Shown one piece after another: positions 44,816-56,534 of a DNA stretch of 64,000 bases. The stretch comes from Corallium rubrum (Eukaryota; Cnidaria; Anthozoa; Scleralcyonacea; Coralliidae). The stretch is from positions 709,501 to 773,500 of the forward strand of contig CAXIUP010000007.1 of the NCBI GenBank assembly GCA_964035015.1, given 5' to 3'. The notes below the pieces were generated by a model, which worked only from the letters and a program-made list of their open reading frames with translations, was not told the DNA's origin and searched no databases. Numbering within the stretch: position 1 is the first letter of the stretch; each line of letters begins with the position of its first letter. The position numbers and the translations under genes are program-made.

Positions 44816-44939
44816 ATTTTCGTAAGGGATACTCTGGATCAGCCTATTATATTTGATAAGTTTAACGACCATCGGACCGAAAAGGTAGTCGGATCGACAA
44901 CTCGGGACGGACTTTTTCAACCGACTCCCAATTGTTGGG

Positions 44940-44998
44940 GGGTGTCACACCCCCCCCCCCCCACCCCCCACCCCCACCACCCCCACCCCCCACACCCC
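44940..44998. repeat. C-rich low-complexity tract
   Basis: A poly-C tract with CA interruptions. Confidence 0.9.
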
Positions 44999-45074
44999 TA
45001 ATGTGCGCCCCTGACCGAGGGCAGACTGAACATTATGGACATCCAGTTAACTCATCGATAATCCGTTGATATCA

Positions 45075-45076
<2 letters not shown>

Positions 45077-45127
<51 letters not shown>
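45077..45127. repeat. (TA)n microsatellite
   Basis: About 25 TA units on the 3' side of the minus-strand PLE fragment. Confidence 0.97.
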
Positions 45128-45128
<1 letters not shown>

Positions 45129-45129
45129 G

Positions 45130-45880
45130 TGTGGGTTTTGGTCTATGAAACGCAAAGAGTGCTCGATAACATATAGTTAGAGCAAATATAGATTTTCGCT
45201 TACCTCAAAAGTCTGCTACAGGCTGTTTCATCTAAAAAAGAATCTTCAGGCAGATGACAATTTTCGAAAACAGGGGGTGCTTATATCCTTCTTGTCGGAA
45301 CGTGGGAGTGTGGGGGCGAAACAATACATGCATTCATGACTTTGTTGCGCTGTTTGCGCGGAATTTGTTTCGATGACGACATTGACTGATAATTTCTGCT
45401 CTTTTGTTGAGTAAACAATTCTTGTTTTTATCTTTCAAAATATAAAATTTTTCTTCTAAACATAAATTACATCGTTTTGAACCTTCCGTGTACGAAATGG
45501 AATGTTCTAAAATTTGCCAATTAATACTAAAATCCTTATTGTTTTCTTTCAATGCCCAAATATATTTCGAAAGTTCGGTGTCGTTTGCATGCTTTTTATG
45601 CTGAAAAGATTTAGTGTGGTTGGCCAATCGCTCTTTGAATGTGGTTGAAGTCATGCCAATGTAATTCTTGATCGTGTTTGTGTTGTTTACTGTGACTGTT
45701 GCTTTGTATACTATATATGTCCCTAGTCATGCATTGTTTTCTAAGTTGGCAATTCGTGTTTTTCTTACAATTGCAACTGCTAGTGTCCTTATCCTGTGGC
45801 ATGTTATTCCTAGATATGTGTGCATTGTGTTTAGTGATTATTGACTTAACATTGTTCATGCAGCTGAACAATGATACATA
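45130..45880 (-). mobile_element. Penelope-like element 3' part with GIY-YIG
   Basis: Minus-strand frames read a cysteine-rich linker (SCNCKKNTNCQLRKQC) followed by the GIY-YIG C-terminal half (MTSTTFKERLANHTKSFQHK, LSKYIWALKENNKDFSINW, LLNKRAEIISQCRHRNKF), a layout typical of PLEs. The RT is missing and it is broken. It lies between two (TA)n tracts, and a CTGAAGA...GAAA motif is found about 85 bp past the coding end. Confidence 0.8.
45226..45249 (-). ncRNA. Hammerhead-like motif, weak stem II
   Basis: On the minus strand CTGAAGA...GAAA with a poorly paired interval (TTCTTTTTTAGAT). It sits at the expected place after a PLE GIY-YIG, but the stem is degraded. Confidence 0.35.
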
Positions 45881-45956
45881 GATTTAGTTTAAAATTTTGT
45901 GGTGCTTCATTGTCAGTCACCAGTACAACAATTCTTACCGCACGACACCCTACGAC

Positions 45957-45957
<1 letters not shown>

Positions 45958-46017
<60 letters not shown>

Positions 46018-46105
46018 TATATAAACAGCTTCCAGATTTTCGTCTGCCTTGCTTTTTCTACACGCGTGTAAAATGAACTCCACGCGTGTCGAGATTAGCA
46101 CCCTC
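45958..46105. repeat. (TA)n with flanks shared with 20.7 kb
   Basis: The TA tract (45958-46022) is followed by about 80 bp (ACACGCGTGTAAAATGAACTC, GTCGAGATTAGCACC) that recurs inverted at 20691-20766 next to another (TA)n. The left flank AACAATTCTTACCGC recurs inverted at 24060-24080. The TA tract is therefore probably internal to a dispersed repeat. Confidence 0.75.
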
Positions 46106-46345
46106 ACCGGGCTCCGGGCCTTCGGCCCGTCGCCCGGCTCGGGGACTAATACGATGTTCTAAAATATGTTTCTCTGGTTCTGATTAGCTTGTTATAACAA
46201 GCAGGAAATTACACGGTGGGCACAGTTACCCTCAATTCGCTCACGGTGTTCGTGTCGGCCGTGAGTAGCCATTTCTAGGAGACTGGGTTGGAATTTTTAG
46301 ACGTTTGTGAAAGCTTTGTAAGCCAATCTATTCCACCTTCCCAGA

Positions 46346-46715
46346 TATGGAATGCCATCAGTGCCAAAATGTGGTTATTTGTTTTTAATACAAACATTAG
46401 TTTTTTTAAATCACTAACGAACTTTTAATAAACTTCTAATTTGGGTAGAGACATTTTATTTGTGTAGACATTTCATTTGGGTAGACATTTCATTTGGGTA
46501 AACATTTCATTTGGGTAGACATTTCATTTGGGTAGACATTTCATTTGGGTAAACATTTCATTTGGGTAGACCTTTCATTTGGGTAAACATTTCATTTGGG
46601 TAGACATTTCATTTGGGTAGACATTTCATTTGGGTAGACATTTCATTTGGGTAGACATTTCGTTTGGTTTGTGCTGGACACTGGACAGATTTTGCTGACC
46701 AAAAGGACCGAAGGC
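46346..46715 (+). repeat. Left TIR with 17-bp subterminal array
   Basis: About 95 bp of terminal repeat is followed by about 13 units of ATTTCATTTGGGTAGAC (46441-46670) and a 22-bp inner block CTGACCAAAAGGACCGAAGG. It is nearly identical to the inverse of the right end in the outer 95 bp, with few mismatches. Confidence 0.92.
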
Positions 46716-46755
46716 CCTTGTCGAAGGCTTCTCCATGTTAAACACGGAGCGAGCG

Positions 46756-46900
46756 TATAAAAGGGAGCCCCCCCCCCCCCGGCTACGCACTGACAGTTTG
46801 AAATGTCGACAGTCAAGTCAAGTCAACAACGAGTCAGTGAGCTGGTGAAGTTCTGAGAATTATCTTTTATTTATAACCTTTTTACCTTTCAATACACCAG
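46756..46900 (+). promoter_or_regulatory. TATA box and possible leader exon
   Basis: TATAAAAG at 46756-46763 lies just inside the left TIR. About 140 bp downstream is a good splice donor (CACCAG-GTAAAT at 46900). This could be the promoter and non-coding first exon of the transposase. A second TATAAAAG is at 47311-47318 with a donor after an ATG at 47395. Which is used cannot be decided here. Confidence 0.45.
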
Positions 46901-47659
46901 GTAAATTGTAAAAAGAAACATAAGAGTCTTAGATAAAAACAATTCTGAAGTGATTAAATTTGTTTGGTCAAATAATTTGTAAAATATTTATGACCTTGCT
47001 TTCAAACGATGTTTGAAGGTCACGTATAGCTGCTTTGTCTTTCGCCGTTTTTTAAAATAGAGTTCCACATAAAAGACAAGACTTTGATATTTAACTAAAA
47101 CAGCCCATTTAAACGAAGACAGTAAATAGTTTATTATATTAACTTTGCAAGTCAATATATCACAAATTGAGAACTTTTTAGTAGTCATTTGTCTGGCTTT
47201 CCAGACAACATGTACGGCCGGTCGTGCAAAAACAAAGTTGTCGTCGTTGGAAAGTGAGATGATGTTCAGACATCAACATGGAGATATTCATTATCAACAT
47301 TCTTGGTGTATATAAAAGGGTCTTATAATTACAAGGACGGAAGATATGAATGAATAAGCAAAGAATACAGACATCTGCATTCAACAAGAAAAATGGTGAG
47401 ACGCTTGGTCTTTTTCGTACGGTTTTTCCTCACCTTAGTTTTGTTTCGACGTATTGGAAGCGTAATTTTTCCGTCTTTCTACTCAAAATGATGTGTTACA
47501 CTTGAAAAAGACAAATTCGACGTTTGGAAAGCGGCAAGTTTAATTTAAAAACAGTAAACAAGTCTCACAAAAGCTCCACTCTTCAGTCTTAGCCAAAGTT
47601 CCTCTGTAAGGCCGGAAGTAATTTTAGCTGTGTGGACCAATCAGGTGCGTTTGGGCGGG

Positions 47660-48612
47660 ATTGGCTGAGTACCTCAGCCAGCAACCTCGTCCCCAGGGCC
47701 ATTTGTGGGGGATGGGCCAAGATGGCGGCCAAAAACAAAATGGCGGGAACAAATGGCCCTGGCACAGGCTGCAAAAAATGAGTCATATTTTGACTCATTT
47801 TTGACTCGGCCCAGGCTTCGCGAAGTTTATCGCGCCTAGTCAGGCTCAATTATTTTCTGAATATTTAGTTCAGCTTGACTGACCCAAACTGAAAACAATC
47901 AAAACATTCATTTCCAAATACATTGTCGAATTATTAAAATAAATACACTTTTAAGAAATATCTGTAAATCCTTATTATTTATCATTTGCTTCACCGTTGT
48001 ACCAAATTCGCAAGAAACTGGATTGCCGTTGTATGGCCGGGCCGCCTTGTTTTCGTAAGTTTTCGGTGGATTCAATTCAGCGTTTTGAAAAACATTTAGG
48101 CTTCATTTCGTCGAGAACTCTTGTTTGAAAAAGCCTGCTTCTCAATGGCCAAACATGTAACTGATTCTGCCCTGTGGTGTACTTTCCTTTCGCAGCCAAA
48201 ATACTTTTTGACTTTGTTCACCAAGTCTTTCGTTCGCCCGATTTAGAAAACACACTGAATTGCCGTCCCACGGACTTCGTTGTATGGCAGCCAGGGCACA
48301 GAGACGACACGACCCATCATTACATATTCTTCCGACGTTTTCACGGGTGTTTCGCCAGCTTTCCTCACATTTTCATTCATTTCGAAGTTGTTTTTTAACA
48401 GCCGGCAATTCTGAATATAATTTGAGCCCAAAAAACAAATGCCCACGAGTTAGCCTGCCGCCCGCCTTGTTTCCACCAATCAGAATACCTAAAACATCCA
48501 AAGTTATCTCGACCAATCAAATGTGGTGATAGCTCAGCCTGTGCCAGGGCCATTTGTTCTTGGCCGCCATCTTGGCCCAGCCCCACAAATGGCCCTGGGG
48601 ACGAGGTTGCTC
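47660..48612. repeat. Two inverted copies of a hairpin MITE with YY1-like motif
   Basis: About 90 bp at 47672-47770 (CAACCTCGTCCCCAGGGCC, CCAAGATGGCGGCC, GGCCCTGGCACAGGCTG) recurs inverted at 48535-48612. Each copy is itself palindromic. CCAAGATGGCGGC matches the vertebrate YY1 consensus. They bracket the region upstream of the transposase start. Confidence 0.75.
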
Positions 48613-48643
48613 AGCCAGTACTTATGCAGTCGCTCCGTGTTTA

Positions 48644-51600
48644 ATGGCGACTGATGTAGAACGTTTGGAAATTGTAGAAGAACTAAGAAGACAGATTTTA
48701 GAGTGTATATCGCAAATTGAGAGTGAACTGGTCAACAAGAATGTTGTGGAGTATGTTCACCGAAGACTTGATCAAATTTGGAGGGAAGTGTTCCGATTAA
48801 TACAGGTAAACGTCGTGGATGAATCTGTTCTGACTTGTATAAGCCATGCCATTGCCTACCTACAACGCTTTGACGAAATTGAATCGAGCGCAGGTTATCA
48901 GGCACCCTTACTAAATGATGGAAATTCTGGGCGACCAAAGTTTAACATTCCGCCTAATCAACTCGAGTACTTTCTTTCCAATGGTTTTACGGGCCCAGCA
49001 ATAGCTGATATGCTTGGAGTTTCGTTGAGGACAGTACGGAGACGAATTGCAGAACATGGGCTTTTTAAAGATGTGTTTCGATCTACTATAACGGAGGCAG
49101 AACTGGACGATGTTGTTAACAATATCATGGAACAGTTTCCAAATATAGGTTACAGCCGACTGGAAGGAGAACTTCGAAGGAGGAAAATCCTGATACCAAG
49201 GGCTAGGTGCCGAGAGACGTTAAGAAGGTTAGATCCAGTTGGAGTTGTGGTCAGGTTACGCAGTTTATGTTATAGGAGGAAGTACTCAGTGTATGGCCCT
49301 TTAGCTCTTTGGCATGTGGACGGAAACCACAAATTGATAAGGTATACTGTACTTTACAATAGGCAACTTCCACTAAGTCTGAGCCAAGAAGTCACATGAC
49401 CTCAATTTGCATTACATTCAAACCACAGCAACATGTAAAGGAGACTATTAGATATTTTATTCTAAGTTTCTGCAATATTGACAACAACATTGCAATGTTT
49501 ACTTGCAAATGGTACATGGTGATTTCTTCACAAGTTGCTAAAAATCTGTGTATTTTAAATATCGAACTTCACATAATATGAAGTTCTATTGAAAGTCAGA
49601 ACAACTCACTCTAAGTAAACGTCATGTTGTGTGAAGTTCGATATTTCAAATGTGAATTTTTAGCAACTTGCCAAGATATCACCATGTACCATTTGCAAAT
49701 CAACATTGCAATGTTGCTGTCAATATTGCAAGGTCGCGCGGGAAAGAACATCTGGTTTGACTGTGAGACCATTATGGTTATATGACCTCTTAGTGCAAGT
49801 CACCTATTATGTATATATTGTTTAAAACAGCATGTAAACAAGTAACAAACCATTTGATTTAGGAAGACAATTTGTCCTTTTTCTCTCCTCAATCTACCTT
49901 GGTTCTACATGGAATGTTTAGTGGGTGTAAGGGGCTGCTACTGTACACCCACTCCCCCTCACGAACACACACCAAAAGAGTGAGTATGGATTCCTATTAG
50001 AATTTTACATCTCTGAATTGAACAGCTTTCCTCTAGGTCATGCTGGTTCCATTCCAAAATCAAAAATGCTCCAGGGCCACTGGGAGGGGGCCCCACACCC
50101 CCCCCCCCCATTTTCTTCAAGACCAATTTTGTAATTCAGCTAAATCCAATGAGAAACTGCTGGGAAGGGAGGGGGGAAGGAGCCAATATCCCAAGAGCTT
50201 ACATCAATGTCTTCTAATCATCACCAGAAGAGCAACAAAATCTGCCCAAGTAGATTTACATAATTCTGTAGCAGAAAAAAATTAGAGTAAGACAACATTT
50301 GACAGTTTGATAACCTGATATATTACATGTTATGCTATGGGTAAATGATGAAAAAAAGGAAATAGCATTTCAGACCGACACTCTATAAATCTAAAATTTC
50401 TTGGGGAGCATGCTTCGTAACCCCCATAGCCTCGACTTTACACTTCATCCAACCCCCAATTGTTTTACTCTGGCTTTGCTGCAGCTCTGAAACATGCAAA
50501 AATATCAAAGAAGCTGCTGCTTCTGATGTTCAAAATCATAAGATTTAACAATTTCATTCCCAAACCTGACCTTTCTCTTTTGGGCTATGCGCTCTTAATT
50601 TTCGTGGGAATGATCAATTGGTCAAGCTAGAAAACACTGGTCAATGATTCAATCTCATGTTTTCCCATCCAATATTTACAACTGGTCTTAGGCTAAGGTA
50701 CCTTGACAATACATTACTTTTATAGTACTGTATAGGTGGTGTGCAACCAATCCCCTTGACATTCGAAGGACAAAGATATTTTCGCTATGTTGGATGATAT
50801 TATAATTGCAGATGATGAAAATTTATTGAAAACGTCAACCAACATGGCGGCAATGATGTAAGATGCACACCAGCGATAGTGTATTCTGTAGATTATAGCA
50901 GTTTAATTGCTTTTATCTAGATGGCGATTGGTCATACATGGTGGTATTGATGGGTATACAAGGATTCCAGTATTTTTGCAATGTTCAAATAACAATCGGT
51001 CTGACACTGTCTTGAGCTTATTTACAAGTGCTGTGAGAGAGTATGGACTCCCATCACGTGTCCGGTCAGACAAGGGTGGAGAGAATGTTGGCATTTCAAT
51101 GTACATGCTCCAACATCCCTTGAGAGGTCCAGGCCGGGGGAGTATGATATGTGGTAAAAGTGTGCACAATCAACGCATCGAACGACTATGGCGTGATATT
51201 TTTACAGGTGTTACTCATGTATATTACCAGTTATTTTACTACATGGAAGATAACAATCTACTAGATCCAGTAAATGAAATCCATCTGTATTGCCTTCATT
51301 ATGTTTATTTACCACGCATAAATAAACACATACAACTTTGGAAGGAAGGCTGGCTGCAACACAGGATACGAACGGCAGGGAATCAAACACCGATGCAATT
51401 ATATATTAGAGGCCTTCTTTCTAATTCAAATTCTTGTCATAGAACGTCAAGAGAACTTCATGATCATATCAGTCAGGTAAATGACTTGGAAAATTAATAA
51501 ACATACTTTGATATTATTAGACTTAACTAAAAAATGTTTTCTATTTTGTACTATACTAACACGTTTGCTTACTGCTAATTTGCAGGAAGAGATTGAACAT

Positions 51601-51801
51601 TATGGAATTGACTGGGATGGTCCTGTTGCAGAGCAGTCAGAATTAGATCAAAGTGTTGACGTACCTGAGCTGCCAAATATCATCAGTTATCAAAGCGAGC
51701 AAGAATTAAGGCAGTTAATTAATCCCCTTCAGGAAAGTGATTGCTATGGTTTGAATATTTACATGGAAACTCTTCAGTTTGTGGAAAGAACATTGCAATA
51801 A
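48644..51801 (+). CDS. Integrase-core (DDE) transposase, three exons
   Basis: Exons 48644-49341, 50921-51476 and 51586-51801 join in phases 2 and 0 with GT-AG borders to give 489 residues. Residues 1-80 are helical and acidic. Residues 115-140 are a helix-turn-helix ([20 protein letters not shown]). The integrase core follows, with D226 (LWHVDGNHK), D283 (VRSDKGGEN) and E320 ([10 protein letters not shown]), spacing D57D36E. The rest is conserved with the uncharacterised rve-type proteins common in cnidarians and fish ([20 protein letters not shown]). It presumably binds and joins the element's ends. The ATG at 48644 starts MATDVERLE. Intron 1 holds two MITEs. All catalytic residues are present and no breaks are seen. 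AATAAA overlaps the stop. Confidence 0.88.
49471..49732. mobile_element. Long foldback MITE in transposase intron 1
   Basis: TGCAATATTGACAACAACAT at the left mirrors ATGTTGCTGTCAATATTGCA at the right; inner blocks (GGTACATGGTGAT, AGTTGCTAAAAAT, ATATCGAACTTCACA) pair over about 110 bp per arm. An unspliced transcript would fold into a long duplex. Confidence 0.85.
50735..50874. mobile_element. GGTGGTGTGC MITE in transposase intron 1
   Basis: A 140-bp copy of the family at 20847-20985, with ends GGTGGTGTGCA and TGCACACCAGC. It lies 46 bp upstream of exon 2 and was inserted after the element acquired this intron. Confidence 0.85.
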
Positions 51802-52291
51802 AACATTGGAAATATAGTACTAACAGCGTAGACATTGATTGAAATAATATAATGTAATAATATAATATACTATAAAATAATATAATAACACAATGATTGC
51901 TTAATAACTGCAACTGTCATTTTAAAACAAATGTATAACTACAACTGAAAAATTGTGATGTACAGATTTTCCTTTTATGTTGATATGGCATGTATTATGA
52001 GCCACAAATTGGTGCAGACACCTACAGGCAGTTTGAGGCAAACAAAGTAATTACGTTCTTGACGACATTCACAAATTTGTACACCCTGATTCACATCCCT
52101 ATTTTATGAATTTTTAATGTTAACAGCAACACTAACACAACTTGAAAACTAAAGGTAACTATTATAGTTTCTTAATTCGCGGGAAAAAGTTGCACAATAC
52201 CCTAAGATTATATAACCATGAAATAATCAACCAATTGTCAGCTATCTTTGTGAGTCAGTCTCAGACACCCTTTCTGTAGGACAGTGTTTCA
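51802..52291. other. Intergenic region between convergent genes
   Basis: About 490 bp of AT-rich sequence between the 3' ends of transposase and HECT gene. It must contain both polyadenylation regions. No other feature was seen. Confidence 0.6.
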
Positions 52292-55200
52292 CTAAACACA
52301 ACCGTAACCAGGTGCATCAAAAATGTCATCCCTGAAATTTACCATGAAAATATTTGGGTCCTCGCTTGCATACCTCTCTGTAACAGGTATGGACAGTGTA
52401 ATAGCACATGTGTTTGCTTTCACACGCTCTCCCCAATGGACAGCATGTAAAAAGATGATTTCTCCTTTCATGCCCCCTGCGGGAAGAAATCGTGATCCAC
52501 TTGTAAACTGTAAAACATCACTAACTTCTAGTGTTTGGGCAATTTCTGATTCCACGCCTTCTTCTAGAGCCTCCATGTCAATCACCGTCTTTGTAACTAA
52601 CCCTCGTGCACACTTCTTGAGAAACTGATTAAAGTTAAACATAATGGTTTCTTCTCTTTCGCGCTTACTGGATCCTTTAGGGGAGAAAGATGGCACAAAG
52701 ACATTCAACATTTCTTCTGCAGTGGTCTTGCAGCCAATAAGCTCGTATACAGCACTCTCTGGGTATTGCTTCAGCAGATCGAGGACACCAAACAAGGCAA
52801 GACCTTCAGCAAAACTAAAAACTTCCTCAGCCACTGAGCTAATCATAATATGTTTAACAACACTTTTGACTAACTCTTCCTTCCGTCCAATTGGTATAGC
52901 AACATTATTAATTCCCATATCAAAACGCTCATCAAACTTGGCAATTGCTTCATTCCAAGACTCTTCTGATTGACATGCCAACAGACTTGCTAATTTATTT
53001 TTCAGCGCACAATTTTCTTCTGGCAGTTGATCCAGAAGTTCTGTAGGCGTGGGATGGTACTCTGTGCCCACAAGATAGTGGGCAAGGATTGGACAAAAGA
53101 AATGTGGCCCAGAGCCACCATTGAGAAGGCTTAATGCAACGAGTTGGCCCAGCACTTTGTAATGATGATCTTGTAAAGCCTGCTGGTCATGCATGAAGGT
53201 CATGTCGGGAACTGAACCTCTGGTAATACCGGAGTCAACCACTTGTTTGAATACAAGAGAGAACATTTCTCTGGTTGGCCCACCAGTGTCAGCAGCAGGC
53301 TCTCCAATAAACTGCACATTTATCTTTGTGGTCTCAGCTGGGCTTTCTTGTAGTTCACTAAGTACCTGTTTCCAAACTTTAGATCTTTGAATGTAAAAAT
53401 TCAGTTGATTTGAACCCTGAGAGTACTTACTAGCATTGAGCTTTAGTGCTTCTTCAAGAGAATTATGAACAGGTGCGGGTGCAACAGATTCTACATATTG
53501 AGGAAGCTCATCATCTGAACTGTTGATTTCCTCGTGAAGTCTGGATGCCAACTGCATATCTGATAATATCTGATTTTCAACAGTGCTGTTTACTGAAAGA
53601 GAAAACAAACAAAAATCGAAATCACATTGAAAATACAATAACTTCTAGTATTTCAGAATAATCCTCACAGAAACATGAAGAGAATGTTTTCATGATTTTC
53701 TTACAGCCTTTAGCCAACAGAAAATTGTTGACCAATACTGAATTAATTTGTAAACTAAATGAAGGTGGAAGCTTAAAGGGAAAAAATTCAAGGGGTATTA
53801 ACCTACCAGATGATTGCCGTGCCCAAGGAAGTTAATAATTGCACTGGGCTAATATAGGCAATAGTAGTAGTTGGGCAATGGGTCATTCCAGAAAACATCC
53901 ACACCTCCCCCACAGAGGAAATGTGAAGTTGACCCCCTTCGAATGTCCTAGTACATTTCACTATTATCAGAAGTAGATTTACCCCCCTTCCCTCCCCGGA
54001 TGGCACAAATTTCTTCTGTGGGGGAGGTATGGATCTTTTCTGGAATGACCCAATTATTAATTACATGGGCAAGGGGCTACTTTGTTGGGGATGTGGGCAT
54101 AAAAACAGTAAAGCAGCTTAGTATTGTGATTAGTAATATCCCAGAGCTACAGGAGATTATACTGTACTTAACATGATGCCATTATGTTTATAGATACATG
54201 TACTTTGATAAAGCTACTAGTTCAATCAAAACACTACCATCCACGATTCCACTGCTATTTCCTTCTCTTGCTTCAGACTCATTATTGCCATTAACTTGAC
54301 CAGGGCACACCAATTTATGATTGCTGTACTTTGCAATTGCAACAATTTGTGAGCAGAATAAACATTCTATCGATTCAGACTCCACAGCCTATATAAAAAA
54401 GTAGTAATAATAACTTCTTATTAAATGAGAGTGTGGTCATTATGGAGAAATATCAGACCAAGGTCTTGCCAGTACAAGCCTTAAGCTAATAGAGGGATGT
54501 TAATACATAAAAGACCAAAGAAATTTCCATTGAGACTACATTGTAATTACCATTGATTCACTCTGATGTCTCAGTTAAATATGGGCCTTTTCCAAATACA
54601 CTGGAATTTGCTTTTCCTTACAAGATTATGTAATATTTAATTATAACAACTTAACAAAATGAATAAATTATTGGGGATATTTCCTGAGCCCTTCAACAAC
54701 ATTGGTAAAAGGAGGGAAAGGGAGGGATTGTGTGATTTGTGTACATATTGCAAAATAAACAATCATTGTTGAACAAGTATATTTAGAAAAGCTCAAGTGT
54801 CCCAACTACTTTTGAGATTGATTGCAGGAAAGTTTATTGGGTCATTCCAGAAAAGATCCATACCTCCCCCACAGAGGAAATCTACTCCCCCCTAGAAAAT
54901 TTTGTAATTTCGGAAGGCATATCAAAAACAAAGAAAAAGCTCAGAGAACTCACTAATAAAATCATGTTTCAACTTTCACATGAAGAAAATGTCAATAAAG
55001 AACAAATACACCCGCAATTTTTTGGTCAGTGCAGTGCATGCAAATTGCCCACCTGTTGCCTTTGCCAGGGTTTTCTCCTCCATCCCACCACTTTGAGAAG
55101 GCCCTGGGTACAAGGTTGTAAGGATATCACCTCATTCACCTGATGTATAAGGCGTAGCGACACGCAAGGTGTTGTTGACCATGCCTCCCGAAGAAGGATG

Positions 55201-56494
55201 TAGTTGATATTTGTAGTAGACATACACAAATAATACATTAAACAAGATAATATGACAGGTACAGTGTTCAAACTGAGTGCCCATGCATTGGGCATAGGAA
55301 CTCCAGGGTTGAATATAAGAACATTTTTTCAAAAATAAAATTTTCTTATTTCTTATATTAATATAAGAACATTTTTTGCAATACAAGAACATTTTCAAAA
55401 ACCTTGATGACGTCATATTATGACATCATCCAAAATCTTGGGCTTTCAAAATTATAAAAATAGTTATCACTGCTGTATTTATACGACTATTATCTGTATA
55501 TCTTATCTTCAGGATGAATGTCAAATAGTTAAAATTTACAACTTCAAAGTAGAATAATTAATGAGAATAATACAAGAAAATATAAGAACATTTTTGCCCC
55601 CCCCCCAAAAATCTTCTTATATAATATAAGAACATATAAGAACAACTAATATAAGAAGATTTGCCAACCCTGAGGAACTCTGAACGCCACCTAAACCACT
55701 GTGCATTAAAATATAGAAAGTCACTTCCCAACCAGATAAACAAGGGAAATATTATGAATATGGGTTACAAACTATAGTTGTATATCTACCTCTTGTTTCA
55801 TCAATGTTAAATCCTTTTGCAACGGTCGGATATATCCTTTGGCTTGGGCCAACACTCCTTTCAGATATTCCACAGAGTACCCGCCTTTGGGAGTGGGTAA
55901 AGATTGTAATATCTTTGCATTGCTTCGCAAAACCTGATAGCCACCACCCTCTCGCAAGCTGGGAAATTCACGATTGATACTTGCGTCGAAATTTTCATTT
56001 GCTGGAAAGGAGATTTTTTTCTCCCCAAGACCCGACAAGGCTAGCTCGGCTTTCTCGGCAAAAGACGGCACGTGCTGCCAGTCAGTGGACGACAGGCAAA
56101 CAAACACATGACTCCACTGTGGTCTAGTATCTATACCAACTTTGCGACGTTTTCTATCGCTTCCAGTCCTAGAGTTCAGGTAAGGACTTCTTCCAGTTCT
56201 TCCAGTTGAAGGCTGAAAGTTGAAAAGTTGTCGATGTTCCTCGATTGCGCTTGGAATTGGATACACCGTTCGAGGAATTGTTCCAGTGGCTCTTGTCAAA
56301 CTGGTGCTGTTTTGACTGGTAGTGGAATCTTCCAATCTAACGACGACAGGGGAATTCCTTGAAGATCCGTTCACTTCGGTTGGTTCGCCGCTATTGGTCC
56401 CACTAGTTTCATTGCCATTACCTATTCGTGAAACGGCGGAGAGCAAGCTGCCAGCACACCGTCGTAACAGCGCTTTTATGTTGTCATCCTCCAT
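52292..56494 (-). CDS. HECT-type E3 ubiquitin ligase, three exons
   Basis: Exons 55790-56494, 54238-54388 and 52292-53592 join in phase 0 and phase 1 to 718 residues. Features: basic RKRRK (114-118), a conserved block with HVFVCLSS and GLGEKK (about 127-225) seen in related uncharacterised metazoan HECT proteins, a C2HC finger C244-C247-H259-C263 resembling a ubiquitin-binding UBZ finger, and a HECT domain from about 350 to the end with GEPAADTGGPTREMF and catalytic C681 (KANTCAITLSIPV). It would transfer ubiquitin from an E2 to a substrate. The closest named relatives by memory are G2E3-like ligases. The ATG at 56494 was preferred over an upstream GTG. It is convergent with the transposase and inside the same TIRs, so it is transposon cargo. 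No breaks seen. Confidence 0.85.
53880..54051. mobile_element. GGTCATTCCAGAAAA MITE in HECT intron 2
   Basis: GGGTCATTCCAGAAAA-ATCCACACCTCCCC left arm is mirrored by GGGGGAGGTATGGATC-TTTTCTGGAATGACCC on the right. A partial second copy is at 54838-54898 in intron 1, containing CATACCTCCCCCACAGAGG. Confidence 0.8.
55304..55672. mobile_element. 369-bp hAT-like non-autonomous element
   Basis: Ends CAGGGTTG and CAACCCTG are flanked by exact 8-bp duplications AGGAACTC (55296-55303, 55673-55680). CAGGG-type ends with an 8-bp duplication are characteristic of hAT transposons. The interior repeats ATATAAGAACAT at both ends. It is nested in HECT intron 1. Confidence 0.88.
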
Positions 56495-56534
56495 GACACA
56501 TGACACCTTACTATTTTACCGCCTTGCAAACGCG

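Larger units (their letters stand above)
40170..44828. mobile_element. 4.66-kb DNA element with CCCTTACGA ends
   Basis: Left end CCCTTACGAAAATTTCATAT (40170) is mirrored by ATATGAAATTTTCGTAAGGG (44828). Each end is followed by a long array of CACATATGAAAT-type units (40187-40668 and 44282-44815). Flanks ATGCTTGGAT and ATACTCTGGAT may be a diverged duplication of about 10 bp. The interior has several (TA)n tracts, a (CAAA)n tract and a possible small spliced gene, but no recognisable transposase, so it is probably non-autonomous. The 63707-63951 element shares the CCCTTACG ends. Confidence 0.75.
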
